Source: an uncultured bacterium (GTDB lineage Bacteria > Cyanobacteriota > Vampirovibrionia > Gastranaerophilales > Gastranaerophilaceae). From it: 64,000 nucleotides of DNA. The notes under the pieces were generated by a model, which saw only the letters and a program-made list of their open reading frames with translations, did no database searches and was not told where the DNA came from. A program made the position numbers and the translations under genes. The first letter of the stretch is position 1. Every line of letters starts with the position of its first letter. Positions 27,482-35,968 of the stretch are shown one piece after another. The DNA lies in contig CACWTN010000005.1 of the NCBI GenBank assembly GCA_902763805.1, forward strand, positions 1 through 64,000, given 5' to 3'.

Positions 27482-29083
27482 CTATCTTCCTAATGATATT
27501 AGAGTATCAAGACAAGTATTAACCGTGTTAAACACTCTTGCTGCAGCTGCATAAGCAGTCTGATATTTAACAAGGTCAACCAATTCTTCGTTTATATCAA
27601 CCCCGTATGATGAATCAAGCTGATTTTCCAGAGAATCAACAACATCACACTGTGTTGCATATAATGATTTTGCGCTGTCACCTGCAGAAGCAATTTTACC
27701 CAATAGTGATGAATAAAAATCTTCAAGTGACTGACCGTTTAGGTCTGCCTGTTTATCGTTTCTTGTTGCAAGCATTGCCACAACGTTTTGAGCATTACCT
27801 ACTGCATTGATATCGTAGTTGTTCGGATCTTCAAAATATGCACAGCTAATATTCCAGATGCCGTCACCTTTTAAAATATTATCCGAAACTTTGATATTTG
27901 CAGCTGTTATACCTGTTGTTGTTTCAGTTCCGGTTGAAGCATCATAACAGGCAAATAGAATATTGTCGCTGCTTGTTGCCTTCAAATGGTTTGTGTTACT
28001 CGGATCAATGCAATATGCATTATCACGGGTGTTCAAATCATTAAATACACTTGCCAGTGTACTTGCAAGCTTGTTCAGATTTGCCTGAACGGTACCTGCG
28101 TTTGTATTACCGTCATCATAATCTGTCGCAGAGTGAATAAGTCCGCCTAATGCGCCGCCTGTAATAATAGAGTTCGCATTATCGACAATTACCGAACCTT
28201 CGTTGTCAACAATTTTTAAAACAGCATTTTCACCCGTCCAGTTATCAGGATAAATAATACCGTGTTCATCACAATAGTGTTTTGCAGTTTCGATATCAAG
28301 TTTTCCCGTTACAACACTGCCTTTTACCAATGGCTGACCACCTGTATAAACTGATACTGTACCGTTTTGTTTTTCGTCTACCGTTATATCAACAAACTGA
28401 GCAATATCATGCAAAATTAAATCTCTCTGGTCAAGCAGGTTGTTTGCGGTTAATGTTCCTGTCTGCGTTGTCTGAAGCGCTTTGTTTACTGCAGCAAGTG
28501 ATTCGAGAGAATTGTTTAATTCTCTGTACTGTGTATAAATTTTTGAATTTTTCAAAGCGTCATCGGAAGAACCGTCACCGAGAGCTTCCCCTGTCAGTTT
28601 GCTCAACTCAACACTCTTTTCGTTCATTATGCCTGCAAGAGTTTTTGCTGTTTCAATAAAGTTTGTTCTTGCGGTTGAACTTGCCGGATACTCTTGTAAA
28701 TTATTTAATGCTTCATAAAATTTACTTAATGCGCCATCAATACCTGTTCCGTCCAAATCATCAAAAATACCTGCCAGTTCATCAAGGTTGCCTAACTGCT
28801 GTTCAAGCATGTTTTTCTGTGAAAGCTGTTCTCTGTAGTAATTATTGATATAATCATCGTTGTAACGCATTACATTGGCGATTTTTACACCACCGTTAGC
28901 ACGAACCTGGTTATATGGGTTGTCACCGATTTGCCCCGCAATATTTCTTGCCTGAAGATTAACACGCTGTTTGTGATATCCTTCAGTATTCATGTTTGCA
29001 ACGTTATGCGAAACAACGCTTACAGCCTTTTCATTTACTGACAGTGCGCCTGCACTTATGTTTAATGATGATAATAAGTTCAT
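27482..29083 (-). CDS. flgK: flagellar hook-associated protein FlgK
   Basis: FlgK (HAP1) sits directly on the hook. The N-terminus SLNISAGALSVNEKAVSVVSHNVANMNTEGYHKQRVNL is the rod/hook family start, followed by LDELAGIFDDLDGTGIDGALSKFYEALNNLQ, typical of FlgK, and a C-terminal helix with LVDLVKYQTAYAAAARVFNTVN. At 533 residues it is normal. flgN lies 15 bases upstream and flgL 27 bases downstream. Confidence 0.95.
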   Translation of the reverse strand: MNLLSSLNISAGALSVNEKAVSVVSHNVANMNTEGYHKQRVNLQARNIAGQIGDNPYNQVRANGGVKIANVMRYNDDYINNYYREQLSQKNMLEQQLGNLDELAGIFDDLDGTGIDGALSKFYEALNNLQEYPASSTARTNFIETAKTLAGIMNEKSVELSKLTGEALGDGSSDDALKNSKIYTQYRELNNSLESLAAVNKALQTTQTGTLTANNLLDQRDLILHDIAQFVDITVDEKQNGTVSVYTGGQPLVKGSVVTGKLDIETAKHYCDEHGIIYPDNWTGENAVLKIVDNEGSVIVDNANSIITGGALGGLIHSATDYDDGNTNAGTVQANLNKLASTLASVFNDLNTRDNAYCIDPSNTNHLKATSSDNILFACYDASTGTETTTGITAANIKVSDNILKGDGIWNISCAYFEDPNNYDINAVGNAQNVVAMLATRNDKQADLNGQSLEDFYSSLLGKIASAGDSAKSLYATQCDVVDSLENQLDSSYGVDINEELVDLVKYQTAYAAAARVFNTVNTCLDTLISLGR

Positions 29084-29098
29084 ATCCGATTTACCTCA

Positions 29099-29596
29099 TT
29101 AGATTTCTTCGCTAATGGTCCACATATCTATATCGTGTGCGTCCGGTTTTCCTGCTCCGTTATAATAACTTCCTTGTGGAGCAAATGCATCTATAATTGT
29201 ATCCAACATCTTGTTAGTAATTATAATGCCATGTTTCAGAAGTTCCACATTTTGGTTATTAAGTAACGTAATTTCAGGAATTAATTTACAAATCTTAACC
29301 TTTCTTTCCTCAAGTAGTGGCACAAACTCCGGCGCGTTTTCCTCTGCAAAGCTGATGAATTCTGACATATTGCAGTTTTTGCCTGTCATCTCAAGTGCAA
29401 GATTTTCACGTTCTTTATTTGCCGCAGTTATTTTTGTATTCAGAGCAATAATTTTGTTATCAAGAACACCCAAATCATCAGAGCGTGACTTTTTCAGGAG
29501 CTCGCGTTTTTCCTCGAACAACTCTTTGAGTTCGCAGTATTCGCGGTACTCTTTGTCTAAAATCTCTGTTAATTTTTGGAATTGTTTCTTTATCAT
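29099..29596 (-). CDS. flgN: FlgN-type flagellar export chaperone
   Basis: FlgN keeps FlgK and FlgL soluble and brings them to the export gate. The 165-residue protein is all-helical (LTEILDKEYREYCELKELFEEKRELLKK), with the NNQNVELLKHG stretch and a C-terminal YYNGAGKPDAH typical of the family. Its place immediately before flgK and flgL, its substrates, supports the call. Confidence 0.8.
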   Translation of the reverse strand: MIKKQFQKLTEILDKEYREYCELKELFEEKRELLKKSRSDDLGVLDNKIIALNTKITAANKERENLALEMTGKNCNMSEFISFAEENAPEFVPLLEERKVKICKLIPEITLLNNQNVELLKHGIIITNKMLDTIIDAFAPQGSYYNGAGKPDAHDIDMWTISEEI

Positions 29597-29653
29597 CTTT
29601 ACTACTCTATATTATTTTAACTGATTTCATAACTATTTTGTTCATTGTAAAGA

Positions 29654-30331
29654 TTAGAACAAGTATTTTATGAATCTGTTGAATATACCTTCGTTTTGGC
29701 TTCTTGATACAGCGCCTCTGCCTGACAGTGCAAACTGCAGATTTGAAACATTGTATGAATAAATTTCGCCGTCAACATTTAACCATCTCGGGTCAACAAC
29801 ACCTGTCACAATAAAGTCAACTCTTTCGTTACCGTTAACAAGTGTTTTCTTACCCTGAACCGCAAGATTGCCGTTTGGTAACTGCTGAACAACCTGGCAT
29901 GCGATTCTGTCACCCATGCTCAATGCACGCTGTCCCTGACCTGAGCTTGAAACTTCATTCGTTCCGCCGTATCCGTCACTGCTTTTAAGAATACTGCCCA
30001 AATGCAGCCATTCTTTTATGAATGACGTAAAGGAGTCAGTTGTTTTTGATTCTTTCTTTGATGAATATGTTAGGTTATCGTTAACAGAAACACTTTCTGC
30101 CATTCTTATTGATATCAAATCACCTATCTGACGTGCCTGAACACCACCGTACAAAGAATGAGGAGTTCCCTGATAATGCTGTTGAGCACCGAGAACAAAT
30201 AAACTTTCTGCACTTACGGAAGATGCCGGTATGATTAATGCCGCCAAAGCAATTAAACAACAAGATAATAAGTTCTTTCTGAACCTACCTTTTATATCAT
30301 TTACTATTGTGTTTAACATCTTCATATCCAT
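29654..30331 (-). CDS. flgH: flagellar L-ring protein FlgH
   Basis: FlgH forms the ring in the outer membrane through which the rod passes. After a signal region (LLSCCLIALAALIIPASSVSA) come SLYGGVQARQIGDLISIRMAE, VQQLPNGNLAVQGKKTLVNGNERVDFIVTGVVDPR, and SNLQFALSGRGAVSRSQNEG, all standard. E. coli FlgH is a lipoprotein; no clear lipobox is seen here, although cysteines lie in the signal helix. Several in-frame ATGs (30331, 30325, 30319) share GAGGAATAAGAGGA, so the exact start is uncertain. Confidence 0.93.
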   Translation of the reverse strand: MDMKMLNTIVNDIKGRFRKNLLSCCLIALAALIIPASSVSAESLFVLGAQQHYQGTPHSLYGGVQARQIGDLISIRMAESVSVNDNLTYSSKKESKTTDSFTSFIKEWLHLGSILKSSDGYGGTNEVSSSGQGQRALSMGDRIACQVVQQLPNGNLAVQGKKTLVNGNERVDFIVTGVVDPRWLNVDGEIYSYNVSNLQFALSGRGAVSRSQNEGIFNRFIKYLF

Positions 30332-30367
30332 TCCTCTTATTCCTCAAGTCTTGTTTTGTTTATTTTA

Positions 30368-30652
30368 TCAGCAGAGCCATTCTGCAATTACGCTTCTGCC
30401 GTACAGAAGACCGTATTTGATATCATCATCGGTAATATTATATTCTCCGACTGTTTCAGCACATTTGCGCAATTCATTGACATCAATTCTGTCAAGAAGC
30501 GTCGGTGTAGATGTTGTCTTTACCCCGCTTGCAGCTTCCGGTTTTTCCTGAACTTCTTCTGCAGGCTTAAGCGTCTTATTACTCTTGAATGAGTTAAGAG
30601 CGCTAAACTGTTGAACTGCATTTACACCTGTCTGTGCTTTGATTATTTCCAT
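30368..30652 (-). CDS. small protein in the flagellar operon, possibly FlgM-like
   Basis: The 94 residues have a disordered Ser/Pro/Glu-rich first half and a helical C-terminal half (LLDRIDVNELRKCAETVG, then YNITDDDIKYGLLYGRSVIAEWL). The layout (disordered N-terminus, C-terminal helices with Y-x-I/V-x-x-D-x-I) resembles the anti-sigma factor FlgM, but the match is weak. It lies between the rod-binding protein and flgH with short gaps, so a flagellar role is likely whatever its identity. Confidence 0.55.
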   Translation of the reverse strand: MEIIKAQTGVNAVQQFSALNSFKSNKTLKPAEEVQEKPEAASGVKTTSTPTLLDRIDVNELRKCAETVGEYNITDDDIKYGLLYGRSVIAEWLC

Positions 30653-30662
30653 TTTTTATCCT

Positions 30663-31034
30663 TTATTTAACTAAATGTTCCATTTGTCTGTATATCTGGT
30701 CAGCAAATCCGAAGGTTGTTCTCGGGTTATTTGCCAAATCTCTGCCCATCTGCTGGAATACAATTGATTTAAAAGTATCTTCATACTGATGGTCATCACC
30801 AAAAAGTCCGCCTTCTTCTCTGTCAACTGTCTTGTCCATTTCCTCGAGCATTTTTGTAATAAATATTGATTCAAATTCTGTTGCGACTTTTTTCAACTGT
30901 GTTTTTTCATCGCCTGAATTTTTAATCTGGTTATACAATTCCTGATCAGCATTAACTGTTCTTGCGTGATTTAAGCCATGCTTAATCAAATCAAGAGTCG
31001 GTGTTGTTATATCTGATGCCTGCGAAATCGTCAT
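30663..31034 (-). CDS. flgJ: FlgJ N-terminal-type rod-binding protein
   Basis: The 123-residue protein matches only the rod-binding half of FlgJ: KKVATEFESIFITKMLEEMDKTV, GGLFGDDHQYEDTFKSIVFQQMGRDLAN, GFADQIYRQM. It caps or chaperones rod assembly. The peptidoglycan hydrolase half of enterobacterial FlgJ is missing; the separate lytic transglycosylase at 34855-35409 could do that job. It lies 20 bases after flgI. Confidence 0.88.
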   Translation of the reverse strand: MTISQASDITTPTLDLIKHGLNHARTVNADQELYNQIKNSGDEKTQLKKVATEFESIFITKMLEEMDKTVDREEGGLFGDDHQYEDTFKSIVFQQMGRDLANNPRTTFGFADQIYRQMEHLVK

Positions 31035-31054
31035 TTTTGTTATCCTTTTTGTTT

Positions 31055-32149
31055 TTATATTATTATCAGTTCTGCCTGCAGACTGCCTGATTTTTTAAGA
31101 GCCTGCAATATTGAAATTAAATCTACGGGCGCAACACCTATTGAATTCAGCGCTCTTACCAGGTCGTTAAGATTGCTGTTTGCACTCATCTCAATTAATC
31201 GTCCCGGAGCTTTCTGAATATCTATATCAGCATTTTCAAACCCGACCGTTGCACCGTTTGAGAACTCATTTGGCTGAGAAACAGCATTATGAGTTGATAC
31301 TGTTACGGTAATATTGCCGTGTGCAACCGCAGCCGGAAGAAGTTTAACATCCGAACTGATTACAACAGTTCCCGTTCTTTCATTAACAACAACTTTTGCT
31401 TTTTCTGCAGTCGGTGTTACGTCTAAGTTTTCTATTATAGATACAAAGCTTATTCTGTCATTTTGGAATTTTGACGGTATCTGAACTCTTACTGAGCTGC
31501 CGTCAATTGCTCTTGCTGGTGCTACTCTCGAAATTGATGCAGCAAGTCTTGAAACAAGCGTATAGTCAGATTTATCAAGCGATAAAGTTATTGAGCTTTC
31601 ATCGCCGATTTCCGTATAAATATCTCTTTCAACAATTGCACCTCCGGGGATTCTTCCTGTTGTAGTAATAGCATTTCTCATTGAAGAACCGCCTGCAGCT
31701 TTTGCAATACCGCCGACTGTCAAAGGACCCTGTGCAACCGCAACCGCTTCACCATTTGGAGCTTTTAATATAGTCTGAACAAGAACACCGCCCTCTAAAC
31801 TTTTACAGTCAGCCATTGCAGAAACGGTTACATCAATTTTATCCCCGTTTTTTGCAAAAGGAGGAACTGTTGCTGTTACGATTACAGCTGCAGATGCACC
31901 TTTCTGAATGTAGTTTTCCTGTTCAATTACGGTTCCTAAATTTCTTAACAGCATTTTATTAGTAATCTGTGTTGAACGTGAGTTATCACCTGTACCGGGG
32001 AGACCTACAACCATACCATATCCGACTAACTGGTTTTCTCTTACTCCCTGTATATGAGCAATATCCATAACACGAACTGTTGCGGCATTAACGGGAGCTA
32101 ACCCGATGCACATCATCACAGTTAAAATCATTGCTATTAATTTTTTCAT
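31055..32149 (-). CDS. flgI: flagellar P-ring protein FlgI
   Basis: FlgI forms the bushing around the rod in the peptidoglycan layer. A signal peptide (MKKLIAMILTVMMCIGLAPVNA) is followed by IAHIQGVRENQLVGYGMVVGLPGTGD, the family hallmark, TVPPFAKNGDKIDVTVSAM and a C-terminal helix GVAPVDLISILQALKKSGSLQAELIII. The 364 residues are normal. With flgA and flgH it shows a Gram-negative type basal body. Confidence 0.96.
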   Translation of the reverse strand: MKKLIAMILTVMMCIGLAPVNAATVRVMDIAHIQGVRENQLVGYGMVVGLPGTGDNSRSTQITNKMLLRNLGTVIEQENYIQKGASAAVIVTATVPPFAKNGDKIDVTVSAMADCKSLEGGVLVQTILKAPNGEAVAVAQGPLTVGGIAKAAGGSSMRNAITTTGRIPGGAIVERDIYTEIGDESSITLSLDKSDYTLVSRLAASISRVAPARAIDGSSVRVQIPSKFQNDRISFVSIIENLDVTPTAEKAKVVVNERTGTVVISSDVKLLPAAVAHGNITVTVSTHNAVSQPNEFSNGATVGFENADIDIQKAPGRLIEMSANSNLNDLVRALNSIGVAPVDLISILQALKKSGSLQAELIII

Positions 32150-32197
32150 AATCCGTTCCTCAAGTCTTTTCAGGAAAGGACATTTGCCCTCATCCCT

Positions 32198-32950
32198 TTA
32201 TATATTTACGAGTACTCTGTTTTCCCCGATAATTTTGCCGTTATAAACTTTTTTATAGTTTTTGTTTTCTACGTTTATGTAATCACCAAGCATCCCGTCA
32301 GACATAGCCGTTCCGTCAATTGATATCATAACTGAACCGTTTGACACGAAGAATACTCTGACATCCGAATTTCTTGCCACATCAGGACGCATTTTTACAA
32401 ATCTTCTGTCAATTATTTCGCCCTTCTGGAATATTTTTTTTGTGGTTATTTCTTTATCAAGCATTGAACCGTCAAGAACAAAGTCCGCTCTTGATGCAAC
32501 ATCTACTTTTTTTACTTCCGTACAGGATTTTGTAAGGATTTGTTCACGATTTATCTGCTCGCTTGCAACAAGCACATCCATATAAACGGAAGTTTGTGCA
32601 GGAAGGTTCAGTGTTCTTGCATAAGTACCATTTACAAAAACATCAACTCTTTTTACGTCACGAGGCAGAATCTTATCTCCGCATCCTGCAGAAATCTTAT
32701 ATGTTACCCTGCCGTCAGGAAGCTGTAAATCCGCAAACGGAGTTGCCATAATTTTAACCTGAACATCACCATTTATGGTTTTCCTGTAATTATTTTCATA
32801 TAATCTTGCAACATCAACCTTGATTTTGCTTGCTGGAATAATCTGAGCATTTACGGAAGGCGCAACAAACAGCATTAAAGCAAAAGCAGCTATCAGGTTA
32901 AACTTTAACCCGACAGTTTTAATATTAAATTTTTGCTTTTTATTCAACAT
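32198..32950 (-). CDS. flgA: FlgA, P-ring assembly chaperone
   Basis: FlgA is a periplasmic chaperone for FlgI. The protein has a long signal sequence (hydrophobic LIAAFALMLFVAPSVNA, ending near residue 36), then the FlgA/SAF beta domain with REQILTKSCTEVKK and KGEIIDRRFVKMRPDV, and a C-terminal VENKNYKKVYNGKIIGENRVLVNI. Its 250 residues are near the upper end for the family. It lies between flgG and flgI, as expected. Confidence 0.9.
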   Translation of the reverse strand: MLNKKQKFNIKTVGLKFNLIAAFALMLFVAPSVNAQIIPASKIKVDVARLYENNYRKTINGDVQVKIMATPFADLQLPDGRVTYKISAGCGDKILPRDVKRVDVFVNGTYARTLNLPAQTSVYMDVLVASEQINREQILTKSCTEVKKVDVASRADFVLDGSMLDKEITTKKIFQKGEIIDRRFVKMRPDVARNSDVRVFFVSNGSVMISIDGTAMSDGMLGDYINVENKNYKKVYNGKIIGENRVLVNI

Positions 32951-32975
32951 TGTTATTAACCCTTAAACCTTACCT

Positions 32976-33761
32976 CTATGCCATATTATTTGTTACCTGC
33001 AAGATATTGCTTGATGCGGTAATTAATCTTGAGTTAGATTCGAAAGCTCTTTGAGCCTTAATCAGACCTACAAGTTCATCAACGATTTGAACGTTAGAGC
33101 CTTCCAGCATTCCCTGTTGAATCAGACCCAAACCGTTTTGCCCCGGAGTATCCTGAACAGGGTTTCCTGATGCCTGAGTTTCCTGATACAGGTTATGACC
33201 TATAGACAGCAGCCCTGACGGGTTTTGGAACTTAACAAGCTGAAGTGAACCAACTGTTGATTGCTGTGTTTGTCCCGGAAGTGTTACTGAAATATTACCA
33301 TCCTGAGTGATTGTAATTTCTGTCGCATCACGAGGTATTGATACTGACGGCTGTATTAAAAGACCGTCATTTGTACAAAGCTGACCGAGTGAGTCAACCT
33401 GCAGACAACCGTCACGTGTGTATGCCAGAGAACCGTCTTCTTTCATTACCTGAAGAAAACCGTCACCTTCAATTTCAATATCCAGGCTTCTTCCTGTCGA
33501 TATTGCAACACCCTGAGTAAATACTCTTGTTGTGGCAGCAGTCTTAACACCTAATCCGATTTCTATACCAACCGGCTGATAAGTTCCCTGGTTCATCAAG
33601 GCACCCGGAGTTCTTGCCGCTTGTGAAAGCAAATCCTGAAACTCAATACGGCTTTGCTTATACCCTGTAGTGTTAACGTTTGCTACGTTGTTTGCAATAA
33701 CATCAAGGTAGTTTTGTTGTGCAATCATACCTGTTGCAGCTGTGGTTAAAGCTCTTAACAT
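32976..33761 (-). CDS. flgG: flagellar distal rod protein FlgG
   Basis: FlgG makes the distal rod. MLRALTTAATGMIAQQNYLDVIANNVANVNTTGYKQSRIEFQDLL is the textbook FlgG start, followed by GDGFLQV, TRDGCLQVDSLGQL and the C-terminal LEGSNVQIVDELVGLIKAQRAFESNSRLI. The 261 residues are normal. It is the first gene of the long flagellar operon and follows copy A of the twin leader element. Confidence 0.97.
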   Translation of the reverse strand: MLRALTTAATGMIAQQNYLDVIANNVANVNTTGYKQSRIEFQDLLSQAARTPGALMNQGTYQPVGIEIGLGVKTAATTRVFTQGVAISTGRSLDIEIEGDGFLQVMKEDGSLAYTRDGCLQVDSLGQLCTNDGLLIQPSVSIPRDATEITITQDGNISVTLPGQTQQSTVGSLQLVKFQNPSGLLSIGHNLYQETQASGNPVQDTPGQNGLGLIQQGMLEGSNVQIVDELVGLIKAQRAFESNSRLITASSNILQVTNNMA

Positions 33762-33830
33762 ATATTTTCCTCACGTGATTTTAACAATTTACGGAACGTG
33801 TATTACCTGTCCGCAATACTGTTAGAATTT

Positions 33831-33975
33831 AACTTACCATTGTTATGAGCGATAGAGGATTATTCTCATCCCTACCTCTCCCCACTAATAATATAAAAGT
33901 ATTTATGACAATATACATCAACCAAAAGGTTGAAAAATAAAATAATATAGGATGCAAAAATAGACCGGATGGTCA
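33831..33975 (-). promoter_or_regulatory. flagellar leader element, copy A (before flgG)
   Basis: This stretch shares, in the same order and nearly the same spacing, six blocks with copy B (35431-35560). In plus-strand reading they are ACTTACCATT, GAGCGATAGAG, TCCCTACCTCTCCCCAC, ATAATATAAAAG, ACATCAACC and GGATGCAAAAATAGACC. On the minus strand a TATTAT -10-like box is followed at once by GTGGGGAGAGGTAGGGA, so the last three blocks would be transcribed. Hairpins CAACC/GGTTG (33918-33932) and ATGAG/CTCAT can form. The rest of the 33762-34033 gap holds no gene. Confidence 0.7.
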
Positions 33976-34033
33976 ATTTTAAAAATAAGAGTGTTAATAC
34001 AAAGTAAAATGCATTTATACCAAATAGTATAAA

Positions 34034-34855
34034 TTATACTCTTAATCTGCCGAGAGTTACGGCTGTATCAAGCATTTGACCGTTTGTAGTCACAATTTTT
34101 GCCAGGCTTTCGTAATTTCTCTGCGTGCTTATTGTATTAATCATCTCTTTAATTACATTACAATTGGAAAGTTCCAGCATTCCCTGCTGCATTACAAATT
34201 TTTCAGGACGAATTTCGGGATTTTCTTCAGGAGTTTTTGGAATAAAACGTGTGTCACTTATTTCAAACAAGTCGTCTTTATTAGCAAAATCCCACACACC
34301 TATAGTCTGCATAGGTATCTTCTGCATACCCGCATCCATTTCCATAGTACCTTTTTCGCCGACAATTATCTGAACCTTATCTCTGATTAAATCAGGGTCC
34401 AAATCTTCAGGAATCATCCTTATACGTCTGTTATTAATATCAAGGACATATTCACCCTGCTTTGTTACAAGGTAATCCTCATCATTTCTTGTAAAAGAAC
34501 CATTTCTTGTGTAATAAGTCCTTCCGTCAACATCCTGAATCTTGAAGAAACCGTCACCTTCAATTGCAAGGTCAAACGGGTTATCTGTCTGATTAAGCGC
34601 CCCCTGAGAAAAATCGTGGGTGTATTCAAAAGATGCACTTCCGACGCTCAAATCACCTAAATATCTGCTTGTGTCATTTCTTAGAACAGATTCCGACTGT
34701 GAATAAACAGCTGATTCCATCAGGTCCTGAAATTTAATAGAACCTTTTTTATATCCTACCGTATTTACATTGGCAAGGTTGTTTGCCGTATTATCGTTCA
34801 TATCCATAAGAGCAAGCATACCGTTTGCACAAGATTCCAAACCTCTGAGTATCAT
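34034..34855 (-). CDS. flgF: flagellar rod protein, FlgF/FlgG type
   Basis: The 273 residues follow the FlgF/FlgG pattern: [66 protein letters not shown] and a C-terminal LELSNCNVIKEMINTISTQRNYESLAKIV. Because a clear FlgG is encoded next door, this is probably FlgF, the proximal rod protein, although the two are hard to tell apart by eye. Its ATG overlaps the stop of the lytic transglycosylase gene (TAATG), so the pair is translationally coupled. Confidence 0.85.
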   Translation of the reverse strand: MILRGLESCANGMLALMDMNDNTANNLANVNTVGYKKGSIKFQDLMESAVYSQSESVLRNDTSRYLGDLSVGSASFEYTHDFSQGALNQTDNPFDLAIEGDGFFKIQDVDGRTYYTRNGSFTRNDEDYLVTKQGEYVLDINNRRIRMIPEDLDPDLIRDKVQIIVGEKGTMEMDAGMQKIPMQTIGVWDFANKDDLFEISDTRFIPKTPEENPEIRPEKFVMQQGMLELSNCNVIKEMINTISTQRNYESLAKIVTTNGQMLDTAVTLGRLRV

Positions 34856-35409
34856 TAGCCGGCCTCCTTAATTCTGTCGTATTTGGCAAGAACGCTTTTA
34901 ACATAGTTTTGAGTTTCCTGATACGGAGGAATTCCGCCGTATTTTTTGACCGCGTTCGGTCCTGCATTATATGCGGCAAGCGCCAGCGATTTGTTATTAT
35001 CAAATCTGTCCATCAAACCTTTTAAATATTTTGTTCCACCCTGAATATTCTGTTCCGGGTCATAAGCATTTGTTACACCTAATCCCTGTGCTGTTCCGGG
35101 CATTAACTGCATTAACCCCATTGCACCGCATTTTGAAGTTGCATTTGGATTAAATCCTGATTCCTGATTAATAACAGCTTTTACAAAATCAGCATCCAAA
35201 CCTGCCTGTTCGGAATATTTGCTGATTAAATCATTTATTTCAGCTCTGTTTGCAGGAGTGGGGTTCTTTTTATTTTCCATTGTCGTATCTAAAATTTTCT
35301 GGAAATTTTCTGTCGGCTTTTCTGTTGCACCATAAGACATCAGCGACTGAAACTGACTTTCAATCGTCTGAATTCTGTTCAATGTCACATCTAAGCTTGT
35401 GAGGTTCAT
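34855..35409 (-). CDS. lytic transglycosylase (SLT domain)
   Basis: SLT enzymes cut peptidoglycan glycan strands. Catalytic glutamate lies in [14 protein letters not shown], followed by [28 protein letters not shown] and [18 protein letters not shown]. The 184-residue protein has about 75 helical residues before the domain and no clear signal peptide, so it may be exported by the flagellar route. Coupling with flgF by TAATG and the absence of a hydrolase domain in FlgJ suggest it opens the wall for the rod. It follows copy B of the twin leader. Confidence 0.9.
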   Translation of the reverse strand: MNLTSLDVTLNRIQTIESQFQSLMSYGATEKPTENFQKILDTTMENKKNPTPANRAEINDLISKYSEQAGLDADFVKAVINQESGFNPNATSKCGAMGLMQLMPGTAQGLGVTNAYDPEQNIQGGTKYLKGLMDRFDNNKSLALAAYNAGPNAVKKYGGIPPYQETQNYVKSVLAKYDRIKEAG

Positions 35410-35430
35410 AATCCTCTCCTGCCCTTTTTA

Positions 35431-35560
35431 TACTTACCATTCTTTGAGTGATAGAGATTTTATAAGCTACTCCCTACCTCTCCCCACATATAATATAAAA
35501 GGTTTCCCATCAACTTACATCAATCCAAAGATTTATTTTTGGATGAAAAAATAGACCACA
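35431..35560 (-). promoter_or_regulatory. flagellar leader element, copy B (before the transglycosylase-flgF operon)
   Basis: It is the second copy of the element at 33831-33975, lying 22 bases before the transglycosylase start. Shared blocks in plus-strand reading: ACTTACCATT, GAGTGATAGAG, TCCCTACCTCTCCCCAC, ATAATATAAAAG, ACATCAATCC and GGATGAAAAAATAGACC. A hairpin (ATCCAAA with TTTGGAT, 35523-35544) sits where copy A has CAACC/GGTTG, that is, a stem is kept with a different sequence. Confidence 0.7.
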
Positions 35561-35572
35561 TGGGGGAGGATG

Positions 35573-35968
35573 CTATTTTTTTCGAAACGCAAATAGTTTG
35601 AATGCGATATAAGTAAATATTGCGGCAGTAAAGTTTGAAATAAACTGAGCAAGATATACATTAAAATGCAGATATTTTACGGTAAACTCCAGCAGCCCCG
35701 CATTAATCAGATAACTGAAAAACCAGGTTATACAGCATTTTGCATACTCTTTGTACCAAACTCCTTTTCCTTCAAAAACCAATGTTCTCTGGGTAAAGAA
35801 TGAAACAATAGAGCTTAATGCCCATGCCAGAGCAAGTGCAAACTGATAAAACGTATCACCGAAAATAAGGCATACAAGCGAATAAATCAGGTAACAAACG
35901 CCAAAGTTAAACCCGCCTACAAACAAGTATCTTATCTTATCATCCAGAGAAAACCAAAACTTTTTCAT
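35573..35968 (-). CDS. GtrA-family membrane protein
   Basis: The 131 residues contain four hydrophobic helices and the GtrA start (KIRYLFVGGFNFGVCYLIYSL), a basic loop (FFTQRTLVFEGKG) and the ending YIAFKLFAFRKK. GtrA proteins are thought to help flip lipid-linked sugars across the membrane. Its start overlaps the stop of the phosphohexomutase gene (TAATG), so it is in the maf-dtd-mutase operon and fits a surface-glycan role. Confidence 0.88.
   Translation of the reverse strand: MKKFWFSLDDKIRYLFVGGFNFGVCYLIYSLVCLIFGDTFYQFALALAWALSSIVSFFTQRTLVFEGKGVWYKEYAKCCITWFFSYLINAGLLEFTVKYLHFNVYLAQFISNFTAAIFTYIAFKLFAFRKK

Noticed and set aside
33762-33975. Known c-di-GMP riboswitch (GEMM) in the flagellar leaders
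   Set aside because: The GEMM core sequence is not present; only short words such as GGTAGG are shared.
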